From NCBI RefSeq assembly GCF_006874425.1, contig NZ_VIJZ01000004.1:558001-622000 (forward strand): a stretch of DNA of 64,000 nt. Reading direction: 5' to 3'. The DNA comes from Paenibacillus ottowii. GTDB taxonomy: Bacteria > Bacillota > Bacilli > Paenibacillales > Paenibacillaceae. Numbering within the stretch: position 1 is the stretch's first letter; each line of letters begins with the position of its first letter. Shown here piece by piece: positions 45,614 to 55,158 of the stretch. A program made the translations under genes and the position numbers. The notes beneath the pieces were generated by a model, which was not told where the DNA came from, made no database searches, and was given only the letters and a program-made list of their open reading frames with translations.

Positions 45614-47524
45614 ATGAATAAGCTTCATACAAGCAGCGTATACCCTTGGCAGACGGAACTGGAGAGATTTATAGAACAGGTGGAAAGCGCACCAAATCGA
45701 GAAAATGACGAATGGACACACGAACGTAAGCTGACTGTGCTGGAAAAGCTGGTTCGTGCATATGCCTCATATCAAGATGAAAACGGAGCTATCATTGACC
45801 CTCATTCTGAAAGTGAACGGTATTACTCCACTCCATCCTATGCGTTGGCTGCGGCGGTGCTGGTCAAAAAAGGCCGGCATGATTTACTCGGATCTGCTGC
45901 TGCAGCCTTGACACATAGCATAGCCTGTGTAGTGGAGGGAAAAGCACCGGATCAACACCCGGACTTTTTTCCAATTATGGTGATGGGTGCGTATCGTATC
46001 CTTAAAAATCTACTGCCAGAGCAAGCCATGGCATGGAAGCAGCAATTGAGCAGGATTCAGCCTGAGCAGACCTACATTTTTACGATGAACAAAATGAAGA
46101 ATCCAAACCGGATGATCAACTGGAACGCAATCATGATTTCCGGCGAGTTTTTGCGTGCCGCAGAAGGGATTGCAGCTGATTCTGAGTGGATGGAGACGTA
46201 TATCCGCAACTACCATTTGTCTCGCTTTACTGGTTTGGGGTTGTACCAAGATGGTCCACTGGATCGGCCTAATAGCCCATTTGCCTACGATATTGTCACA
46301 CGGTTTCATCTGGGTGTGATGCTGGAGAGCGGATATAATGGCGGCTGTGCTTCTGAAGTGCGTGACTACCTTCGCAGGGGCGCACTCAGCTCACTGCTGA
46401 CTCTATCCCCGCATGGGGAAATTCCTCCGCGTGGAAGAAGTGCACAGCACCAATGGAACGAAGCGGCTGCAGCTTTTGTTTTTACAACACATGCGCAGCA
46501 GGCGTATACATCAGGCGAGTATGGCCTTGCAGGTGCATTTCGGCGGGCGGTAGATCTATGCTGGCAATCCATTGCCCGTTGGCAGAACGATGATGGCAAG
46601 CTGCATATCGTCCGCAACCATTATTCGTCGGAGGCACGGCATGGATTTGAGGTGTACTCGAATCATACCTGCTACAGTCTGTGGACGGCAGCTGCACTGG
46701 CCTATACCCTTCTACATGGGAAGGAGATTGATCGTATTCCGCCAACCTTTATCCCGGCAGAGATTGGCAGTCGGGTATTGGCAACGGACGGCTGGTTTCA
46801 GACCGTCATTGCAGCTGTAGATGGACAGCAAATGCTTGTACAAACCTCAATCAACGATCCATACAATATTCCGGGTATCGTACGTATCCAACGTTCTGCA
46901 CTGCCGTCTCTGATCGGCCCGTCCTCGGCAGGACACGCAGATCGCGGCTTTACGGGATTCGCAGAGGGAGATATTTTCCCGCTGAGCTATACACCAGCCT
47001 GGCAAACCGAGGATGGAAAGTGGCATAGCTTGTCAGAAGGAATCCCCGGTACATTGGAGTTTGACCGGGATGGAGGAATTGATCCGCAGGATGGCGGAGG
47101 AAACGTACAGTTGGAGCGCAGCTCAGCGTCTGCTGGAGAGACCGATTTTACTCTGCTGTGGGAAGGTCCATTCCCGGGAGTGAGGGAAATCCGAACGCAT
47201 TACCGTCAGGTACCTGGCAAAATTGAAGTGTCGTATGAGCTTCAAGGTAATATTCAGCATGTGGGGGCCCTTATTCCATTAATGGCGTATGACGGTCGGG
47301 AACGAAGCGTGATTCATCATGTAATGGCAGCTGGGGAGGAAACTGAAAGCATTCGAGTAGAATATGCGGGCGCAAGCCTTGAAGTTATCCCCACGACGGA
47401 AGGAACAAATGTGGTATGGCCGGAAGAATTGACCTCGGTAGCTTGCCGAAATGGTTTACTTAAGGGAGCGCGTCTGGAGTGTGACGGCAGTTGCATTTCC
47501 TTTATCATTCGGTTACCTGACTAG
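45614..47524 (+). CDS. toroid-like protein of the uronate operon, family not recognised
   Basis: 636 aa from ATG 45614 (GGGAGG upstream). The start at 45479 lies inside the previous gene. Helix-rich N-terminal two-thirds with repeated W/Y-rich motifs (NRMINWNAIMISGEFLRAAE, GLYQDGPLDRPNSPFAYD, EVYSNHTCYSLWTAAAL), then a beta-rich C-terminal third. This layout is that of polysaccharide lyases and related glycoside hydrolases, but I cannot place it in a family. No signal peptide. Translationally close to both neighbours (16 bp and ~55 bp), so it likely acts on the same oligosaccharides. Confidence 0.75.
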   Translation: MNKLHTSSVYPWQTELERFIEQVESAPNRENDEWTHERKLTVLEKLVRAYASYQDENGAIIDPHSESERYYSTPSYALAAAVLVKKGRHDLLGSAAAALTHSIACVVEGKAPDQHPDFFPIMVMGAYRILKNLLPEQAMAWKQQLSRIQPEQTYIFTMNKMKNPNRMINWNAIMISGEFLRAAEGIAADSEWMETYIRNYHLSRFTGLGLYQDGPLDRPNSPFAYDIVTRFHLGVMLESGYNGGCASEVRDYLRRGALSSLLTLSPHGEIPPRGRSAQHQWNEAAAAFVFTTHAQQAYTSGEYGLAGAFRRAVDLCWQSIARWQNDDGKLHIVRNHYSSEARHGFEVYSNHTCYSLWTAAALAYTLLHGKEIDRIPPTFIPAEIGSRVLATDGWFQTVIAAVDGQQMLVQTSINDPYNIPGIVRIQRSALPSLIGPSSAGHADRGFTGFAEGDIFPLSYTPAWQTEDGKWHSLSEGIPGTLEFDRDGGIDPQDGGGNVQLERSSASAGETDFTLLWEGPFPGVREIRTHYRQVPGKIEVSYELQGNIQHVGALIPLMAYDGRERSVIHHVMAAGEETESIRVEYAGASLEVIPTTEGTNVVWPEELTSVACRNGLLKGARLECDGSCISFIIRLPD

Positions 47525-47579
47525 TTTAGGTCGGGAGTTGTAGTTATCTTCAAACATGTGGAAGTGGAGGGGGAAAAGA

Positions 47580-48716
47580 ATGATAAAATCAGAAGCATGG
47601 CTGGAGCAATCATGGGAGCTGGCATTGGATAAAACGCATGCCTTGGCGGAAAGACTGGGGGACGCCTTTCCACATGTTGCAGAGGGTGGACGTTATGATA
47701 ATTGTGAGGAAGCGTGGTGGACAGCAGGCTTTTATCCCGGCCTGTTATGGCTGGCCCACCGGGCACGTCCTGACGGGGAGACCGCCAAAATTGCACAACG
47801 CTGCGAGGCCCGATTGGAAAAAATACTTTACAATAGTGAAGCTGTAGATCATGATCTTGGCTTTATCTGGCTGCTCAGCGGTGTGGCCGCCTATCGGTTG
47901 ACTGGAGACTCAGAGTCCAGAAGACGGGGATTGTTGGCTGCTAATTTGCTGGCGGCCCGTTTTAACGTGAATGGCCGCTTTATTCGCGCGTGGAACTTCC
48001 ATTCAAAAGACATGGACACACGAGGTGTTGCGATTATAGACAGTATGATGAATTTACCCTTGCTCTATTGGGCTTCAGAGGAAAGCAGAGATCCACGCTT
48101 TGCTGCTCTTGCTGTTCAGCATGCAGATACCGTGGCACGTGAGTTCGTTCGTTCGGACGGCTCCATCGCGCATGTGATTGAGTTCGATCCGGCGATTGGA
48201 AAAAAGGTCGCTGAGCATGGCGGACAGGGATTTGCTCCCGGTTCCGCCTGGGCACGCGGCACGTCTTGGGCCCTGTACGGTTTTACGCTGTCATACGGGT
48301 ACACGCGCGATCCGCGTTATTTAAAGGTGGCCGAGAACACGGCTGACTTTTTCCTATCCCAGTTGGGCGACGCTTGCCTGCCTGTGTGGGATTTTAGAGC
48401 CGAGGAAGGGCACCGCGAAGCATGGGATTCGTCAGCTGCGGCCATTGCCGCCAGTGGTTTGCTGGAACTGGCAAAATATTCGGCACGTGCAGAGCAATTT
48501 ACAAAAGCTGCAGAATCCATCCTCAAAGGTTTGCATCATACGTGTACGTCATGGGGCGAAGAACATGAGGGATTGCTGATGAACGGAACCGTACATTATC
48601 CTGAGCAAAGACACATCAATGTGCCTATTATCTACGGCGATTACTTCTTTGTCGAAGCATTGGCAAAGCTGCGTGGTGAGGAAGGTTTGTTTAGTGTTGA
48701 AAAGCGAGAAGCATAG
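47580..48716 (+). CDS. glycoside hydrolase family 88, unsaturated glucuronyl hydrolase
   Basis: 378 aa from ATG 47580 (GTGGAGGGGG site). An (alpha/alpha)6 enzyme that hydrates the C4-C5 double bond of unsaturated uronic acids left by polysaccharide lyases. The catalytic aspartates are seen as Asp92 in DHDLGF and Asp154 in IDSMMNLP, equivalent to the pair known in Bacillus UGL. NCEEAWWTAGFYPGLLWLAH and WARGTSWALYGF are conserved. Cytoplasmic. Together with the heparinase-like lyase it completes oligosaccharide breakdown. No transporter or regulator is encoded next to them. Confidence 0.88.
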   Translation: MIKSEAWLEQSWELALDKTHALAERLGDAFPHVAEGGRYDNCEEAWWTAGFYPGLLWLAHRARPDGETAKIAQRCEARLEKILYNSEAVDHDLGFIWLLSGVAAYRLTGDSESRRRGLLAANLLAARFNVNGRFIRAWNFHSKDMDTRGVAIIDSMMNLPLLYWASEESRDPRFAALAVQHADTVAREFVRSDGSIAHVIEFDPAIGKKVAEHGGQGFAPGSAWARGTSWALYGFTLSYGYTRDPRYLKVAENTADFFLSQLGDACLPVWDFRAEEGHREAWDSSAAAIAASGLLELAKYSARAEQFTKAAESILKGLHHTCTSWGEEHEGLLMNGTVHYPEQRHINVPIIYGDYFFVEALAKLRGEEGLFSVEKREA

Positions 48717-48732
48717 TGAGTCAGATGGGCAG

Positions 48733-48833
48733 GACAACCCTATTTCCAATCGGGTTGTCGCTTGTCAAATGCACAGAATGAATAATAAGCAGCGTATGTG
48801 TAATCTCGTTTACGCATACGCTGTGTTTTTTTA
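48733..48833 (+). terminator. hairpin and intrinsic terminator of the uronate operon
   Basis: A first hairpin GACAACCC/GGGTTGTC (48733-48740 with 48752-48759) lacks a T-tract. A second, CAGCGTATG/CATACGCTG (48790-48798 with 48815-48823), is followed by TGTTTTTTT and is the likely terminator. Confidence 0.8.
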
Positions 48834-49111
48834 GCGTGTGAAAAAGACTCAATTTAATTAGATGCCAAAGTACTACATATAGGTAGATAAAGAACCCCAG
48901 CGGTATTAATTTCTAGTCCGAACAGATGAATAGCATAGTATATGAGCTCTTTATTTCTATTAAAATTTTCATTTTGATGCATGAAAATAGGTCCTTTTAC
49001 TTGTTTATGAGTGTTTATTCGTAAATTGACAATTTAGGGAAGTGAGCCTATGATATCTCCTTGGTAAAGGAATAAAATGGATTTTAACGAATGTAAAGGA
49101 GTTACATCATT
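48834..49111. other. intergenic, no gene seen
   Basis: AT-rich spacer between the uronate operon and the RDD gene. I see no frame with a ribosome site and no RNA structure. It presumably holds the promoter of the RDD gene near its right end. Confidence 0.5.
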
Positions 49112-49630
49112 ATGACAGCAACAAGTGATAGCGTAAGAAAGATTTACGGAGGATTTTGGGTAAGAACGGCAGCGTTTATCATTGATCTGATCATTGTCTT
49201 TGCCATAATTCTTTTAGTTGGGGGGACATTTTCCGTAATTCCAGTTCTTCTGGATATAGAGGAGACGGGTTTCATACTAGAATTTTTAATATGGATGCCG
49301 CTGATTCTTTGGCTTGTGCTACCATGGCTATATTGTGTTTTTTTGGAATCATCGAAAGTACAGGCTACGCCAGGGAAGCTTGTGTTTTCTCTAGTTGTAG
49401 TTAACAGCAAAGGAAACCGCCTAGGATTCTTACACGCGTCCGGACGGTACTGGATTAAAGTCATTTCTTTTATTCTTATTCATATTATTTACATTGTGGT
49501 TGCTTTTACGGCGAAAAAACAAGGAGTGCACGATTTATGTGCCAATACATTGGTTGTAAATAAAAAAGAGTTGCGACGATATGAGCAGGACTCGCCCTTG
49601 CAACCAGTGGCTTCTAATATCACGAATTAA
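49112..49630 (+). CDS. RDD-family membrane protein
   Basis: 172 aa with the RDD signature near the N-terminus (GGFWVRTAAFIIDLIIVFAI: Arg and Asp at conserved places) and QATPGKLVFSLVVV in the middle, with four transmembrane helices. Some RDD proteins have been linked to Na+ transport or to toxin/stress responses, so function cannot be inferred for this one. A monocistronic unit with AAAGGAG before ATG 49112 and its own terminator. Confidence 0.85.
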   Translation: MTATSDSVRKIYGGFWVRTAAFIIDLIIVFAIILLVGGTFSVIPVLLDIEETGFILEFLIWMPLILWLVLPWLYCVFLESSKVQATPGKLVFSLVVVNSKGNRLGFLHASGRYWIKVISFILIHIIYIVVAFTAKKQGVHDLCANTLVVNKKELRRYEQDSPLQPVASNITN

Positions 49631-49733
49631 GGGAAATGTCGTCGCAGAAGAGGGAATATTATGTAATATAAAGTGAATAATAAAAAAACGATGCTGGAAC
49701 AAATTCCAGATTTGATGCAGCAAAAGTGAAAAA

Positions 49734-49779
49734 GAAACCAGCCAATGCCTAAAAGCATTCGCTGGTTTCTTTGTTTTCT
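49734..49779 (+). terminator. intrinsic terminator after the RDD gene
   Basis: GAAACCAGCCAATGC (49734-49748) pairs with GCATTCGCTGGTTTC (49755-49769) with one mismatch around CTAAAA, followed by TTTGTTTT. Confidence 0.85.
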
Positions 49780-49915
49780 CATTATGTCATGAAAAAATTC
49801 CATTGTGACAAAATAAAAAATGTAAGTTATTCTTACAGTTTACATGTTCTTTTTAGCTTGTTTTGCGTTATAATGAAAGGATGCACATTATGAACGAATT
49901 GGAGGCACAGCCCGA

Positions 49916-51883
49916 TTGACTACTTATCCTTTTGCCTTTGATCCGTCCAAGCCGTTTATTGAGCAGGCAAGTGACTGGATTGCAGATGTATTTTATGAAG
50001 TTTTGCCTGAAGTCGGCTTTGAGGTTCGGGATGAACAAATTTATATGGCATTTCAGCTGGAACGTGCCTATAAGGAAAAAAAGACCATTTTTGCGGAAGC
50101 AGGTGTAGGTACTGGCAAAACGCTGGTATACCTGCTGTACGCTATTGCGTATGCCCGATATACGAGAAAACCGGCGGTTATCGCCTGTGCGGATGAATCA
50201 TTGATTGAACAGCTGGTGAAGCCAGAAGGAGATATTGCCAAGCTGGCACAGCACTTAAGCTTGACGATTGATGCCCGATTGGGGAAGTCGCCGGATCAAT
50301 ATATTTGCCTGAACAAGCTGGACGAGGTGCGAGGCGGGTTGGACGAGGACGCGGATGTTTTCCGCGATATTTACCAGGGTCTGCCTGATTTTGTTCATTT
50401 TCCAGATACGTTACAGTCTTTCACTCCATATGGGAACCGGAAAGAGTATCCCGATCTAACCGATGGACAGTGGAGCAGACTTGGATGGGATGTATTCCAA
50501 GACTGTCTCGTTTGTCATCAGCGGCATCGTTGTGGACAAACATTGTCTCGTGATCATTACCGCAAAGCGGCAGATCTGGTCATCTGCTCTCATGACTTTT
50601 ATATGGAGCATGTATGGACCTACGAAGCAAGAAAGCGCGAGGGTCAGCTGCCGTTGCTGCCGGAGCACAGCTCTGTTGTGTTTGATGAAGGGCATTTGCT
50701 GGAGACAGCGGCACAAAATGCGCTTACTTACAAGCTTAAGCACACTCAATTCGAGTCTATTATTACCCGGTTGTTAGAGGGGGAAGTGCGGGAATCACTG
50801 GCGATGACGATCGAAGATGCAATCTCCCAAAGTGAGGTTTTGTTTGCTGCGCTCGATAAGAACAGTCAGCCAGTACAGGGGTCTAATCGTAAGGAATTTA
50901 TCCTGAATGAGTCGTTGATTCGGGAGGTGAACCGTTTTGGTGAACTGATCGGCACGATCGAGGAAGAGCTTGTGTTTGAAAGTGGGTTATTCTCGCTGGA
51001 TGAGTATCAAGTCAAAATTGTAGAAGAGCATTTGGAAATGATTCAAACTGCTTTGGCCTTGTTTAAGCGTCCTGAACTTCTCATTTCATGGGTGACGGAG
51101 GATCAGGATGGATTAACGCTTGTGGTTATGCCGAAGATGGTAAAAGAGATTCTCAAAGAACGAGTATTTGCGCAGCGTATGCCGATCGTATTCTCTTCGG
51201 CAACACTTTCCGTGGAGGGCTCATTTGACTATATGGCGCAAAGCCTGGGCGTTGAAAACCCGCTCACGTTTTCCGTTGCTTCACCTTATGACTACAGTGA
51301 TCAGATGCAAGCGGCACTGTACCCGCTGCAAGCAGGATATAATCCAATCCCGCGAGTGCTGACACTGCTGGAGAAATCACAGGGAAGAGCACTCATTCTG
51401 TTTCCTTCTCAGGAGGAACTGACAGCATTCCAAACGGGTCTTGCTGCTTACCCTGAGGCATCCGCCTATCGTTTTCTGTATGAAGGTTCGGCTGAAATCA
51501 GCCATTTGATCTCAACTTTTCAGAATGATGAGGAAAGTGTATTGTGTGCTGTTACATTATGGGAGGGGTTGGACATCCCTGGACCGTCCCTGTCGCATGT
51601 CATCATCTGGTCGTTACCATTTCCTCCAAATGATCCAGTTTTTACAGCTCTGCGCAAGGATGCAGCAGATCCATTTACTGAGATAGACATGCCCCACATG
51701 GCACTTAGGCTCAGACAGGGCATAGGGCGTCTAATCCGCTCGCGTAGTGATCAGGGCTTGATCTCGATCATGGGTCAGGACTTGACTCGTCCGGAGGTAC
51801 GCACACAAGTTGAACAACTACTGCCTGCAGGCGTAGAATGCACCGTAATTGAAGGAAATCCGGAGGGAATAAAGACATGTTGA
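49916..51883 (+). CDS. DinG/XPD-family ATP-dependent DNA helicase
   Basis: 655-aa superfamily 2 helicase of the XPD/DinG group. Walker A is AGVGTGKT, and the DEAH-like box is VFDEGHLLE. Cysteines near CLNKL, CLVCHQRHRCGQT and VICSHDFY are candidates for the [4Fe-4S] cluster of this group. Helicase C-terminal motifs are SSATLS and RLRQGIGRLIRS. It lacks the N-terminal exonuclease domain of B. subtilis DinG, so it is nearer to YoaA-type helicases. It unwinds 5'-overhang DNA in repair (family knowledge). TTG start at 49916, with GGAGG 10 nt upstream. It overlaps the next gene by 7 bp. Confidence 0.85.
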   Translation: MTTYPFAFDPSKPFIEQASDWIADVFYEVLPEVGFEVRDEQIYMAFQLERAYKEKKTIFAEAGVGTGKTLVYLLYAIAYARYTRKPAVIACADESLIEQLVKPEGDIAKLAQHLSLTIDARLGKSPDQYICLNKLDEVRGGLDEDADVFRDIYQGLPDFVHFPDTLQSFTPYGNRKEYPDLTDGQWSRLGWDVFQDCLVCHQRHRCGQTLSRDHYRKAADLVICSHDFYMEHVWTYEARKREGQLPLLPEHSSVVFDEGHLLETAAQNALTYKLKHTQFESIITRLLEGEVRESLAMTIEDAISQSEVLFAALDKNSQPVQGSNRKEFILNESLIREVNRFGELIGTIEEELVFESGLFSLDEYQVKIVEEHLEMIQTALALFKRPELLISWVTEDQDGLTLVVMPKMVKEILKERVFAQRMPIVFSSATLSVEGSFDYMAQSLGVENPLTFSVASPYDYSDQMQAALYPLQAGYNPIPRVLTLLEKSQGRALILFPSQEELTAFQTGLAAYPEASAYRFLYEGSAEISHLISTFQNDEESVLCAVTLWEGLDIPGPSLSHVIIWSLPFPPNDPVFTALRKDAADPFTEIDMPHMALRLRQGIGRLIRSRSDQGLISIMGQDLTRPEVRTQVEQLLPAGVECTVIEGNPEGIKTC

Positions 51884-52176
51884 ATTTTACAGCCTATACA
51901 GTAGATCAAATTAAAGATGCTTTTGGTATTTTGAGTGGACAGCGTTATGAATTTATTATTGAGGTTGAGGTAGAGGAAGACGACGAGCTATACACTGAGA
52001 ACGGGATATATATCCGTGCTCTTTATTTAGTTGACGAAGAAAAGACAGGGCTGCTGAAGTATGAATTGTTTGAAAAAGTAACGGATCGTTACATCGAGCT
52101 TGAACTTGAAGATGATGAGCTGCAAGCAGTTGAAAACTTCTGTAAAGAACATGTACAGGATGAAGCAGTAAGTTAA
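51877..52176 (+). CDS. small acidic protein (DUF6509-like)
   Basis: 99 aa, strongly acidic, no membrane span (IIEVEVEEDDELYTENGIYI, IELELEDDELQAVENFCKE). The pattern agrees with the DUF6509 proteins common in Paenibacillus and Bacillus, of unknown function (recognition moderate). It overlaps the helicase end by 7 bp with GGAGGG upstream, so the two are co-translated. A terminator follows. Confidence 0.75.
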   Translation: MLNFTAYTVDQIKDAFGILSGQRYEFIIEVEVEEDDELYTENGIYIRALYLVDEEKTGLLKYELFEKVTDRYIELELEDDELQAVENFCKEHVQDEAVS

Positions 52177-52231
52177 CAATAAGGACACTTAGCTAATATA
52201 CTAAATATTGCAACCTATAATGAAGGATATC

Positions 52232-52264
52232 AAGGAGCCTCGGCATGATCGGGCTCCTTTTTTC
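52232..52264 (+). terminator. intrinsic terminator after the helicase unit
   Basis: AAGGAGCC (52232-52239) and GGCTCCTT (52252-52259) arms, followed by TTTTT. Confidence 0.9.
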
Positions 52265-52291
52265 TATGCCTAGTGAAAAAAGTTATTTGCT

Positions 52292-52662
52292 CTAACGCAG
52301 TCTGTCCCATACATTTACCATAAACAGCATAGAACCCGTCGCGAACAATACCCACCCTATATCGACCCACACTCCAGCCTCTGTAATCGCGTAATTTTTA
52401 CCTATAATCGCCAATATTAACATCGCAGACTGATATTATGTATCCAAAAGTGGATACGTGCCAGAATCGTAACTGAAAGTGCGGGAAAGACCACATAGAT
52501 TAGACCTATGAGCCCAAGAGTCGTCCAACCCAGCAGATGGATATGGGACTGAATAGAAGACAGGCTAGAATCACCTGACACGCCAATGATTACACTAAGC
52601 AGCACACCGAGGGCAAAATATACGGCAGCGATCTTTAAACATTGCTTACCCATCGATGACAT
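52292..52662 (-). pseudogene. cytochrome-oxidase-subunit-I-like small membrane protein, frameshifted
   Basis: The minus strand from 52662 reads a start of four helices (KIAAVYFALGVLLSVIIGVS, SHIHLLGWTTLGLIGLIY, ARIHFWIHNISL) and then meets a stop at ~52417-52419. The next frame continues smoothly as AMLILAIIGKNYAITEAGVW and WVLFATGSMLFMVNVWDRLR, ending at 52292. Joined, the product would be ~122 aa, the usual size of this small family of haem-copper-oxidase-like membrane proteins in Bacilli. One base is missing near 52420-52432. A sequencing error would look the same. Confidence 0.75.
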
Positions 52663-52752
52663 CCTCCTATGTTAGAAATGGGTATTTTGAGAGATTATTC
52701 TCCATCATATCGAGGCAGGATATCTAGGGTGTGGGTGTTGTGGCTGGTCCAT

Positions 52753-52781
52753 TTGACAAAAGCTTCAAATACACATAAAAT
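52753..52781 (+). promoter_or_regulatory. sigma-A promoter of the mccAB operon
   Basis: TTGACA at 52753-52758, a 17-bp spacer, and TAAAAT at 52776-52781, about 130 bp before mccA. The long leader has a weak GGAGAA/TTCTCC hairpin at 52821-52842, but I see no T-box or S-box features. Confidence 0.6.
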
Positions 52782-52908
52782 CTTATTGCATCAATACTTA
52801 CCGCATTACTATGTTTTTTTGGAGAAGACAGCGAATTTCTCCGACAATGGGCGCTAATTTTTGACCGTTGGTTTATTTTGGATTCGCCATTAAAAGGAGC
52901 TTGAAATT

Positions 52909-54964
<2,056 letters not shown>

Positions 54965-54985
54965 AAAATAAGCATAATGATCAAG

Positions 54986-55013
54986 AGAGGTGGCAGAAGC
55001 CGCCTCTTTTTTT
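54986..55013 (+). terminator. intrinsic terminator of mccAB
   Basis: AGAGGTGGC (54986-54994) and GCCGCCTCT (54999-55007), with one G-T wobble, a 4-nt loop and T7. Confidence 0.9.
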
Positions 55014-55158
55014 GTTGTGTGAATTAGCTTCTTTTTTGGAAAGCACAGAGGAGTACGCTGAGGCAGTAACGAATAGTTTTATATAGTTCAATTGAATGTT
55101 AAACGGAATATAACGCAGCTACGTCTCTGAGGAAACAAAAACCTGGAGGGGGAATGTT

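Noticed and set aside
52669..52857. 62-codon ORF before mccA
   Set aside because: No ribosome site, spans the mccAB promoter, and has low-complexity coding without family likeness.
52782..52908. T-box or S-box riboswitch in the mccAB leader
   Set aside because: No T-box GGGTGGNACCGCG sequence, no S-box core and no terminator before the gene; only a weak 6-bp hairpin.
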